NCBI GenBank assembly: GCA_037576215.1
Contig: JBANDB010000002.1
Coordinates: 3,534,001-3,598,000, forward strand
Source of the DNA: Armillaria gallica
Lineage: Eukaryota; Basidiomycota; Agaricomycetes; Agaricales; Physalacriaceae
Reading direction: 5' to 3'
Length of the DNA: 64,000 nucleotides
In this document: piece by piece, positions 13,247 through 24,821 of the stretch
Layout of the letters: the number at the start of each line of letters is the position of its first letter
Numbering within the stretch: the first letter of the stretch is position 1
The notes under the pieces: generated by a model
The model's input: only the letters and a program-made list of their open reading frames with translations
Told to the model about the DNA's origin: nothing
Database searches by the model: none
Program-made: the position numbers and the translations under genes

Positions 13247-14571
13247 AGTGATGCACGTAGTTGAGCTCGGGAGGATAGCGGAGAGGTCCGGGAGGTGGTG
13301 TAACTTTTATAACAAGACCAGGATCTCAACCTGACATTCATGGAACATCCTAAGCATGCCACCCCAAGTGATATTGGTGGAGAATAGATCTCCGAGGACT
13401 GCGATGTTCCCGCGGTTTTTGTGTTACGCCGAAGCGCTTTAAACGGATTATGGGTCGATCCACAGTTTTTGATGTTTTCTTGACAAATCATTGAGAAATA
13501 GGCGCATTTGGGAAATTTATAGGTACGTTTTGAACATTTGGAGCACATAACCCTTTTGATGTTGGACATTACCAGGAACCGAAGTGAGCCTGCTCGCAAA
13601 AGGGGAAATTCACCCCGTCATTTAGATGCAAGCCATTGGCAGCACCCGCTCGCATTGACACCGTCTCGAACGCTTTATACTTGACTGGGAGTCAACCCGT
13701 ATAGTTTCCGGCCTTATTGGTCTGAAAACGGAAAAGGGTTAGCTCCTACAGGCGGTGCTAAAAGGGTCTTCAGGACTAGTAAGTACCTGGAATGTGATGT
13801 TACGTCCGAACTACCGGATGAAGATATTTCACACAAAGTTCTTCCTTATGTCAATCAGGTTAGAAACCACCCACGTTCTAAGGCAAGTGATTTCTCCACT
13901 AGATTCTATTCCAGAGATGACAATCTGAATCCTGAAGATCAACGGTCAACTCCGTGCCTTAGGCCTAGGGTCTCCCAAAATCACGCTTCCATGCGGGGCG
14001 GCAGAAGGTCCTTCGTTAGAAATCGATAAATCTGGAAGGTGCTTTCATCCGCAAGCATATTGTCTGGATCGTCCACTGTATGACGTTTTATCTGTTACAA
14101 ACCACCGACTATCAAGTGAGGGATATGTTTGTCAGTCATCCATGAGCCGGATTGAGCTCTCCGCGGACATAGGACTAACCTAGCTCGGGGGAAGTCCTTC
14201 GACATGACATATGCTAGCATAAATGGTTTATTTACAATCGGAGGTCGAGGGGTGATTATAACTGTAGGTATTCATCATCACCGCCCAAAGAGAAGGAAAG
14301 AGTTACCTGAAGACCTGAATTTCATGGTTGCGTTAGCATCTACGTGATCGCAACGTGAGAGTCAACGGTCGAAGAGTTAGAATTGCGTTAGCCTTTTGAG
14401 CCTACATATGGAGATATCGAAAAACTCAGCAGATCGATGAAAGAGCAAAGGAGGAATGGTTGGATTCACGCTGATTCACGGTTACTAATCGAGGACGTGA
14501 TCGGTTATTTGGTCCTGTTATATCTAAAGGACATTGCCCTGGCGAGAACGCGTCTGTTACTTTTTGCCACC
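13247..14571. other. Intergenic region between divergent genes (acyl-CoA ligase and RPB3)
   Basis: About 1.3 kb serving as the shared upstream region of the minus-strand ligase and the plus-strand RPB3. No ORF with codon-like character, no RNA gene and no clear repeat is seen. Confidence 0.5.
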
Positions 14572-15973
14572 ATGCAGAGTCAAGACGACCCCGAGCCCAC
14601 TGTCCGTATCCGCGACCTCAAAAAAGATAGAGCAGACTTCGTTCTCGAAAATGTCGACCTTGCGTGCGCTGCCTTTTTGTGCGCGTATTCTCGTGTCTAA
14701 CTAGACCTTGATGCTAGTTTTGCGAATTCTCTTCGGAGGGTCATGATGGCAGACATTCCTACCATTGGTGAGGATCAAGCTACTGTTTCAAGGTATTTCT
14801 GCTTATCATCAACAAGCAATTGATATGGTTGAAGTGGATACCAATACATCAGTCCTACCCGACGAGTTCATTGCCCACAGACTCGGAATGGTGCCCTTGG
14901 TCAGCACGAACTGCGATGAGGCGATGAAGTACAACAGGGTGCGCATATCTGAATCTATGACTGCGCGGCTGTGGCTTAGTCTCATTCAAGGACTGTACAT
15001 GCATGTCATTTTGTTCATATTGCTCAATCACACTGATCTTGGACGTGTCCTGCAATGAGGCCATCACCATGGATATAACAAGCAATCACCTCGACGTAGT
15101 AGCCGCACCCACCGATATTTACGCAGCAGAAGGCGGTGATGAACTGACGAAAAGGTCGACTGACTTCGGGCATCCTGTCGGGAAAAGTAAGATTGTCCTC
15201 TTTAATCTTTGGGAGCAAACATTGTGATCTCGTTCTAGATAGACCAGGAGTACCTCCCGTGCTTATTTGTAAAATACGAAAGGGACAGGCGTTGAAGATG
15301 AAATGCATCGCTAAAAAGGTCACTTCGTGATCCTTGCGTTAACTGCTGCTGACCTTTACACAAGGGTATTGCCAAAGAACATGCCAAATGGTCGCCTTGT
15401 TCTGCGGTCTCATTTGAATATGATCCTTATAACAAACTGCGACATACAACACATTGGTTTGAGGTGGACGAAAGAGGCGAATGGCCAGTTAGCGACAATG
15501 CCCGCGAAGAAGACCCGCCACGCGATGACGAACTTTTCGATTTCAACGCAAAACCTAGAAAATTCTACTTCGAAGTGGAGACGGACGGAAGTTTAGGTCC
15601 TCAAGAGGTGGTTATGAAGGTCTGTACATTACCACTGCCACGACATACTAGTCTTTGATCCATCGTCTGGCAGGGCCTCAAAGAACTGCAAACGAAGTTG
15701 GCCAATCTTATTTTAGGTCTCAAGCATGATACCGAAGTTGACATGATCAATGGCCAAGACCAGCAACTCGCAGTCCCAGCTCCAGCAGCTGATGCTTGGG
15801 GAGGAGGTGGTGGTGGTGGTGGCGGGTGGGGTGATTCGAGTGGATGGGGTGGCAGTTCCAGTCCTTCCCGCACCGGAGGAACAAGTGCGTGGGGAGGTGC
15901 TAGCCCGACTTCGGGTGGTGGATCCGGTGGTTGGTCAAGTCCTGAACAGCAATCAAACGGATGGACCGTGTAG
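14572..15973 (+). CDS. RPB3: DNA-directed RNA polymerase II subunit RPB3
   Basis: RPB3 dimerises with RPB11 to nucleate assembly of nuclear RNA polymerase II. The ATG at 14572 starts [19 protein letters not shown]. After spliced introns come [16 protein letters not shown], the conserved dimerisation helix, and [18 protein letters not shown]. The zinc-binding loop is [16 protein letters not shown], with its four cysteines joined across an intron ending near 14991. The rest is collinear with RPB3, including [20 protein letters not shown] and [20 protein letters not shown]. Downstream of the core the protein has a tail of roughly 60 residues made of Gly, Ser and Trp with repeated WG/GW pairs (about 15790-15970), including a GGT-repeat polyglycine run. 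It converges on the MscS gene, with about 160 bp between the stops. Confidence 0.97.
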
Positions 15974-16136
15974 TCTGGACTGTAATTGTTATGTTGGTAA
16001 TCTATATGTAACGGTTGTTATTTCGTAAAAATCAAAATAGTTCCATATAGTTCGCAGTCAAAAGATACTCAGCAGTGTCCACTAGTGTCCAACTATATCA
16101 CCTTTGCGAAAGAGTCCGGTCAATTCCAGCTTGAGC

Positions 16137-19100
16137 TCATGCGCGTGGCTTCATCTCGATGAAATCCGTTCCTGCAGTATTCACGGCAGAGCTAGATGAA
16201 CCGGAAGTCGGCATGGTCATCGCGCTTGGCATCCGAAAAGCTGCAGACGCGGTTGGGAGCTCCGAATCGTCAGAGAGTCCTCGGCGAGGACTCGTCATAT
16301 GAAGCTCATCGGCTTCCCCGAAGACATCATCTTCAGCACCTCCAACTAGTAACCGGAGATACTATCAAGATAAAATAACGCCATAATAAGGAGATGACTG
16401 ACCTATTATGTTCGAGCCCGACAAGTGCCAACCCCCAACAGGTTCAGCAGGTACAGGCGGCATGCTCGTTGCCTTTTTTCTATCATCGGCTTCAACTTTC
16501 TCCCAAGGAACCTTCGTGTAACGTTTAGTTTCAGGTCCTTTATCCGGATTGCCGGTCGGGCCATAGATGCGCAGGTCTGCCAGGACCGACTTCAATGCAC
16601 AGATCCACTTGTTTCTGCGTTTAGCTAAAATGAAAACAGTTGAGTCCCATCAACTGCGCGTCAATGGAACTTTTTGACCTTTCAAACCACCCTGCTGACC
16701 GTTGCTTTTGTATTTGATTTCCGCCGAAAGAGTCATCTTTTCTTGATCAGGGAAATCTAGTAACCTTGAGTAAAATCCTTATCTTCACAGAGCAATGAAC
16801 GTTTTACCGACGACCGCCACATCAAATACCGGCTGATAATCACGCCTTTCCTCCTTGACGAAGTCAAGCATTTTATCTCGAAGTCGTTCCAAATCTTCGA
16901 ATGAAGTTGTGTAGCTGACGTCAAAGGTGAACGTCTCGCTCATCTAACGACAAATCGGTTTCGGTAAGCATCTATTTTCGACTGATGAAAATCAAAAAGA
17001 CTTACTTGCGGACTACGCCGAATATTTTGTATAAACTAGAGACAGGTAAAAAGGATACGAATTTGAAACCATCAGAACATACCAAAGTGTTTAGTACGCT
17101 GTTAGGTGCCTGAACATATACTCCGTTCGAGTCCAGAAATATTGTGCTCAAGAGACGGATCTCCTTCACGGTATAGGATGCTTTCTCCAAATCCACCCGA
17201 TCTCCGACATCGAAGGGATGGCGAACAAAGAGGAAGATGATACTAGTAAGAACCTCAGAAAGACTTGACCCAATTAACCAACTCATTCCTAATAACTTAT
17301 TGGTTACGAACAGTTTGACAACGCGGAAAAAGCGACTGACCGAGGATCAATGTTCCAGCGCCAGTAACCAAGGTCGTCAACTGTGCTTCCTGTAGAATAG
17401 AAAGTAAGAAGTCTGTGATCACGAGGGCAAAGAATTGAGATATACCAAGCAAATCGCAATGATCAACGCTGCGGCAACGACATAAAGAGACATCAAGATG
17501 TTATCTAGACGCCCAACGGCACTGTCCAGATCCTGCATAGAATGCTCGAGGGACAGTTGTTCTCGATGGAAGTCCCTTATCACCTGTCAGGATCACGATG
17601 GCTTCGAAGTAAGAAGAAACACAAACAAGCAGGCCATTTCAACCTCATCCCTAGATGCATCACCATTTGAATCTTTATCAAACAATGCGAACACTTGATC
17701 AGCCTCGTCTTGGTTGGGGAAAAATCGCGCAATATCTTCAACGAGGAGCCAATCGGAGCCAGGTTTGACAAAGGAGTAAAAGAGCCGGCGAGCGAGCTAA
17801 AGTCACACGTATGAGGAGATTATCTGTACTCTAAAATCTTATCTTGAACGTACCAAACGGGACTTGTTGGCTGATTCCAGAGCAGTTTTGACCATTGCTT
17901 GCGGAGAGTTTGGCTGGAGCACTGAACTGTCAAGGCATTTTAGCCAACCTGATCCATCTAAAGTCCATATGGAGCTCGTTCTACCTGCCAGCAATCTCAG
18001 ACTAACGGAACAAGTATCAGTATTCATTGACTGTCAACGCGGGAGAAAGACACGCACTGCAACATTTCCGAATGCCGATGTCGTTGTTGTTGCGGCCGAA
18101 CGCACTCCCTTCATTGCACGTTTGAAGAACTTCTTAGGAGCTGTGATACCTTTAGAAGTGCTCTCCTTCAGGGTATCAGACCGGCCGGGTATATCTGAAG
18201 AATGTCGGTATAGAGTAACGAGAGACCTGACAGCGAATTTTTGGCCGGCGATACGCTCTGTCACAAGAATAAAAAGGATAAGATGTCGACAAGGCAAAAG
18301 ATTATAGCACTGACCAGCGTAAGACCGTTCATGGAATTTTCCAGCAATCCATTGGATAGCAAATTTCTCAGCCAACAGCACTGCTGTACAAAGGTAAATA
18401 CCGAATAGCAATTTGCCAATGAGGTTGATGACATTGACAGATTTCTCGGTAGCGTCTGAATTCTGACGAGTGTCGATAACGGGATTCCAAGTGATCCAAT
18501 TGGCGAGTGACCATGCAAACAGGGCAACATATCGATGCAATGCTGAAGCCCAATCAATGTATCTTCGCGCACCCACGGCTACTGCGCCAACAGTTGCGCG
18601 GATGATGGGTGGCAATAGACGCGAACCAGCCAAAGCAACCCACCAACCACCCCACACGACACTAAGCCATATACTCCACCAAAGAAGTTTGACGCCCCAA
18701 ACCTATGATAGCTGATATAGCCTGCTCAAGGCCGAGCGAAGGAAGGACTTACCGCGGCATTAGGGAACGTAGTGAGCTGAAGTATACCCGGGATCCAAAG
18801 TATAGTCATGATTGGTAGAATGAACAAGATCCACCTGGAAACGATCGATACGTTCAGCAGGTAATTGTACAGTTTGGACACCTAGACCCTCCGCCCGTTA
18901 GAATTGAGATGTTACGCATATATGCTGCTACGCACCTTGTTATTGGGCATGTCTCCCTCTGCATAAACTAGGTGGCTCTGGCTTGCATTTCTCGAGTCGA
19001 ACTCTTCGTAGGAATGCTCGAACTTCCTGATACCGTTCAAGATGTCCCAGCTGGATCCTCGGCTGTGCGCCGGAGGCTTAACGGGCTCTGGCATCGAAGG

Positions 19101-19388
19101 ACCGGAGAATCCACCGCGTTCAGCATCGTAGCTCTCGGATCTGGTGTTGGCATCGAAGGAATCGTCCACAATATGCACACGTTTTGGGGCGCCAGCACCG
19201 AGAGGAAGCGAAGATTGAGAAAGGGAAGCCCCCCGTTGCGGTTGAGGGACAGGAGGGTACATGGAAGATGAGGTGGCGGAGAGATGATCGTTTTGGGCGC
19301 TATCGCGTTCGTTGCTATCGCCCCTGTTGTGGAGGTTCAAGCTAACCGGGTTGTATCCTGACCGTGTTGGTGACCGCAAAGGATTCAT
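16137..19388 (-). CDS. EF-hand mechanosensitive ion channel, MscS family
   Basis: Membrane channel opened by bilayer tension; fungal homologues (for example fission yeast Msy1/Msy2) sit in ER or cell-surface membranes and shape calcium responses to hypo-osmotic shock. The start is at 19388 (MNPLRSPTRSGYNPVSLN), followed by a Ser/Pro-rich cytosolic N-terminus. Several transmembrane segments are encoded at about 18900-18330. An EF-hand, FDKDSNGDASRDEVEMA, lies near 17640-17690 with correctly spaced acidic ligands. The MscS pore and beta domain follow, including SEVLTSIIFLFVRHPFDVGD and EIRLLSTIFLDSNGVYVQAP. The stop is TGA at 16137-16139, after DFIEMKPRA. Roughly ten introns interrupt the frame. 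Its promoter is the last host sequence before the repeat-rich mobile block, whose first motif lies 267 bp upstream of the ATG. Confidence 0.93.
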
Positions 19389-19654
19389 CCCGCCCCCTTG
19401 ACACAGTTGACTTACCTTTCGTTAGGGGGAATTCCTTAGTTTTGCAGCAATTGGTTTTTGCCGAGCTGTTGAGAAGGATTAGGAATTCGGAGGTTGCCGG
19501 AATGTCACGTGGGGAAACCCAGGAGCCGAGCGTGACATACCGGTCCAAGGAATCAATTATAAGTTCATTTCGACCGGGGCCTCCTTCAACGACTCACACC
19601 ACCTGGGAGCAAGTCTCCACCTTTAGGCCTGAGGAGTACCTTCACGCATGCCCC

Positions 19655-22600
19655 TCTGCAGATGCGCACTAAAATCATCGCCTCAACATAACGAAGCTTA
19701 CAAGTCCAAGGAAGGACTTACCACTTGCGAGGGCTCCCGTATACGACTGCGTAGACACATGTACTCTGTATCCAGGATCCCGCAAGAATATATTTGTGAC
19801 CTAGCGCATGCATACGTCTGCAGAAGAAAGAACGTTGGTCAGAGTCTCATACAGCCTTAAGATATGCGCCTACGTACCTTAAGCTCTTTGTACAGCCGCA
19901 CATAGCATAACTTTCCACGATGGTAGAACGAACTGTTCCTTCGATGCTTGTGGGTTTTGATGCAAATTAGTCGTCTTGTGAGCCGCGTCGCCTTCCATAT
20001 CCCACTCCACGACGCGCCCATCATTGCTCGTCTCCTTGAGCTACACACAGCGTGGGACCGTCCTGTCTCAAGAGGACACCGCTATCGTGTACTCTTAAGA
20101 TCCCGTCCAGATATAGGCGTCTGCAGATGAGGTGAGCCCATCGACTATCTCCAGAAATACTGTCACTCACCGAATCGCCTACATCCGCCACCATTCGGCC
20201 GTCTATCAAGCAGGTTTACCGCCCCACGCCTCATACGCTCGCGTCCGTCATGGCAGGTAAAAGGCCACAGCTGTCGAACAGTCGTCGCCTACGCTGGACC
20301 CGTATTGGCATGCAGAACCGGCCCTCTTGCTTCCACACTCGTCGCTCGAGAGACGTAGGTCACCCTTGGCGTCGATACGGTCTTTTCCCAGCGGACTGCA
20401 AACGTTTCAGAGAGAAAAAATAGGGCGAGGCCAGGAGCTGACGAGGCAAAATCGCGTGGCACAGCTTGGCCTTCATTATAGTTGCTTTTGTTCATCGAAA
20501 CAAACTTTCGGTCGCGCAAACAACACCAACCTGGCGACTCCCACGGTCTTCTTCCTCGCTCCCATCCATTGCTCACTGTTCCACAATCCACGCCCCAACA
20601 CGACTGAACTTGGGTCAGTGTATTATTAAACAATACACCGCCGAATCTCGCTGACTCCTTCCAACCAGAATTATGCCTCAACGCGCTATCCGCCTCTATA
20701 TTCGCTTTCGATCTCTCTGGTGAGCTTTGCCCACATCAATCCGCCGACTGAGAGTTGAGCCACCTGCAGGAGACGCTTTATCCGCAGAGTAGCAAGCTTT
20801 CCAGTGATGACCAGGCGAGCAGGTGCGTGCTCAACTTTTTTGCTTATTCTTCTACTCACAGACCAGGCCAGACATAGAACCCAACGCTGACGAGCGTGAG
20901 TGTCATGGGATATTGCCCATCCTACGTACTTATCAAACTTGCCTCCATCCAGATTCACCCCCAGAGTCTCCGCTCCCCGCTACGCCACACACGGCCTCAT
21001 GGGAAGACCAACGTCTTTTCCTACAAGCGCCGGAACCGTCTGTCCACCTTGACGGCGTCGGCGTAGACGTCTTGCCACAAATCTAACGACCATTTGAACG
21101 TGATCTTGAACGCCATCACACAAAATCTTGACCAGAGGTTCGTGTCCGACGAATCACATCCTGACTGCAGCCTCATCCCAAACACATCCAATCTAGCCTG
21201 TATACCCGTGAATACGGCCGTCTGCACTAATCACCCCTTCATGGGGGCCATCTCATTTTTCCTGTCCCAGACTCCCGTTCGCTAATACACCAAGAATTGA
21301 TGATCTTTTATCCATTCTTTATCGATGTATCCTTTCTTACTCAGCAATGCACATCTTTCTTGCCATTCAATGCATGAGCCATGGCGCTGAGATCAATGAG
21401 AATACTCAGAGCTCAGTTCACGATCTCTGCGTCCACACTCACCTAGGCCCCCACCAACGCCAGCGAATACTCTGAACTGGCCATCAGATTCGTGAGTCAT
21501 CTCTTCGAATCTCTCATTTAATCGCTATCACATCTTCACCCCGTCAACAACGCGTCGATATAGCGACAGTTTCAAGCTACTCCCTGACTCGACGACACAT
21601 CCAACATTACGTGTGTCGTTGGACTTTCGCACAGCACCTTCGCATCTCAAGCCAAGACGGCAGTCCTCTCATCTTCAGATAGCGTGCTCGTCACCCTCCA
21701 GGATGTCTGCAGAAGTTCCTTCAATTATCCAACCTATCCTCACAATCACCGCCTTTGTCGTCAACCGGACCGCTTTCTCCATCGTCTCTCCAGCCCTTCT
21801 CCTTCAAATCGAGCACGAATACATGCTCCGCCCATGCCGATCAAAATACCCGATGAACGTGAACCTAGCTGTCCGTCGCTTGATGCGTCGTTGTCGTCAC
21901 CCCAGTCGCTGCAGGCCATATATCCAGACTGGGACCACCGAGCGAAGATGCTGCTTCATCTTCAGACAGCAAATATTTTATGACTCGCTTCTTATATATG
22001 CATGACTCTCGGGATATCGTGTTCATGACCGCGTCACCCAGGTCGTCGCCAATACTCCAAGCATACCATCAACACGTACAGTCGCTTCTATCCACCCTCA
22101 CCAGATATCACCGACGTTGTCTGTTTCGTCCAGACGTGCAGCGCTGCACTCTTCAGATCATACCCATACGTATGGTCCACGCAGACACCTTTCGCACGCC
22201 CATCTTCAGACGGCTTTCTCGCATGCAAAACCCACTTCACTCCCGCTGCCAGAACATGCGTGCATGGTCGCATGGATCGTCCCCAACACAGTCTACACGT
22301 TGATGTGCAGAGTTTGGCCCCCTGCTTGTGCTTGAATTTGCGTATCTGCAGCCAGGTTCAGTGTCTGTTCACGCATACCCGCCTCGAGCACTCACCCTCA
22401 GAGACAACTAGCGTATCCAACACATTCTCCCGCCCTTCGTTTGTCTGTGTCCTTTCATACAAGATCCATTGATCATCGAGACGTGCCACCCCAGTGGATC
22501 CGCACTCTCCAATTTCCAGCTCAATCCTCCCAGAGTAAGCCACGCTCCTCCCAACACCACAGATACATCCGGAAAAAAACCGGTCTCTACTCTCACGGAA

Positions 22601-24632
22601 TTAGGAGGCCGACGACCAATAACACTGGCTGTAGATGAGGCTCGGCCGTCAATGTCCAGACACTGTTGTCTATGCAACAACTATGTCCAGAACTTCACTC
22701 CTTAGTCTGTCTCAGCTATCATGAGTATCTGCAGATCTGAGGAGGATGAGACAATCCACACCTGGCAGAGTACGAGCTTCACCTCGCCGTCCATATCTGC
22801 ACACTAATCGCCGTCCATCTAAGAACACCTCGCACTAACCGATGGACTCGTACACACCTCTCAACACCTCAAACTCGAACAACGTTCCTGGTATCGGGTA
22901 TCATACCGTGTCGCCCGAGCCTATCTTCAGATAGCCACCCAATTCCCCCGAGCTCTGCTACCCTTGCGTCGTCTTAAGAATGGCATTCTCATGTTCAGCC
23001 AAGCTTACCGTGCTGACCGTTCACACGCCCTCCATCCACCGGCGAAATCTGTTGACGCCAGCCACCCAGATGATCTGCAGAACGCGGATCCATTATGACA
23101 GTTCATCCTCTCAGATGTTAAAATCCAGTCTACGATGCCTCCAGTCTGCCTCTACCATCGCTAACTTTTGAAACCACAGCAAGATCGCATCCGTCTGCAG
23201 ATGGCATGTCAAAAGTCCTGGCCCCTCTTCAGATACCTACGCACTCACCCACTCTCCAAGACCATGGAATGTATTTGCGCTCCACTGCAGCCAAAACTAT
23301 CCTTTCGGATAGAGCCATACAAACATCCGTGTTCGTGATGGTAGACCCAGCAATCGTTGAGTCTCTCCCTGCGTTCCTTCCTCCAAGTCGCTGGCCTCTT
23401 TCAGCAGTGCATCGTCTCTGAAGAGGGCGGACACATACTCTGGTCTTTATAACGTCCACAGATGTAGTCAGCCACATCTACTCTCATGTTCACGCACCTC
23501 CACACTCACCCAGTCTCCCATATCCATATCGGCCACGATCTCCGTCTACCATTGTCCTTCGCATTCACGCTTGCGTCTCCTGTCGTTCGATCCGAAGCAC
23601 GTCGTGCCCTCTTATCGTTCCCTCTCTCATCTTCAGACGCGGTTCTTCCGATTCGAACGTGGGGTGCCCCTGACGCTTGGGCCACTCTGGGTACCATGCA
23701 AAGTACCATGACTAATGTACCTCCTCAGCCTGCCAACTCTAACGATGAATTAAAGCACCGAACTCACTTGCGCATTCATCATGGCCAAGCACACCTGCAG
23801 ATCAACTGCTAATCCTGCCTTGCAACGTGAGTGCTCATTCATCTGGAGTTGAGATCCATGTCCACTGCGCTGGCGCCTCTTCATTCTACCGCAACCACCC
23901 TCGCAGCTCCCAAGCTGAGGATTCTGATTGAAATGCGGCACATCAGTATAACGCGCGTATGCGGGCGTCCAAACCTATGCTCACTTTACGCAGGAGGGTT
24001 CTGAGCAATCTTATCTCATCGGTCCGAAGATCGTATCTTATCCACCTTAATTTTATTGCATCTTATCACTTGATCTTATCAGCGCCCCTATGGATCTCCG
24101 TTAGCCAGATCTTCAGATCCTGCACGCCACTCACCTCACACGCCGTTTCGTTCCGGCCGCCGAATGATAACATACTTGGTCTGCGAATCAGCCCGTTACA
24201 TAGCCGTGTGTTTCAATGCCGGCCCCATCTTGAGAATAACGCATCTCGAATGTGCCAGCACCCACACATTGTATCTTGATGTTGACCTTGCACAAGCCCA
24301 CTGGGCACGTATCTTCAGATGCGGTCTCCTGACCCGCGTGCACACAACCTGCTGGGTAGGGTAGACAAGATATACAGTAGATCGGTTGTATTTACGATCC
24401 AAGATCATCTAGAATAGATGTTAGTCACTCTTCCCCCGTATACCAAACCTGACTATCATCGACTAACGAGCCTTGACTTCTGCACTCTTGTCAGATGTCG
24501 GTGGATCAGACAAAAAGGGAGGGATCACTTACATCTTGAGAATCCCAGCGCCAGGTCCCATCTGAAGAGGTACGTCGGTATTGCTCATCTTAAGAACCCA
24601 GTCGCGCCAATCTCACAGGCCTATCTTCAGAT
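19655..24632. repeat. Left subterminal repeat cluster, motif RTCTKCAGAY
   Basis: Gene-free, C-rich region with about twenty copies of a 10-bp motif. Symmetric or near-symmetric TCTGCAGA forms start at about 19655, 19816, 20119, 21705, 22344, 22727, 23073, 23193 and 23793. Asymmetric TCTTCAGA forms start at 21671, 21958, 22149, 22202, 22923, 23225, 23629, 24109, 24311 and 24623; a single copy in the opposite sense (TCTGAAGA) is at 24560. Spacing is irregular, 30 to 400 bp. No ORF in this stretch looks like a gene. It ends just before the stop of the 886-residue gene. Confidence 0.8.
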
Positions 24633-24720
24633 GCCATCCCCCGTTAACCAGCAAAAGATACAGTAGATAGAGTGTATATACGGTACAAGATTATCTAGGA
24701 AAGCTGTTAGTAACGACGAT
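24345..24720 (+). repeat. Diverged direct repeat, two copies
   Basis: The stretch from about 24300 to 24440 recurs at about 24620 to 24720. Both copies hold a TCTTCAGATGC motif followed some 55 bp later by AGATACAGTAGAT, an AT-rich variable part, then AAGATYATCTAG and TGTTAGT. By eye the copies are roughly 70% alike. The period is close to 300 bp. Confidence 0.6.
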
Positions 24721-24821
24721 ACTCAACGACCAAACCAAACACTTACATCAATTGTAGACTAAGGCAGAATGGGCTCCTGCACTATGGTCAGCTGTCGGCA
24801 CAATTCATACAAGGACACCAA

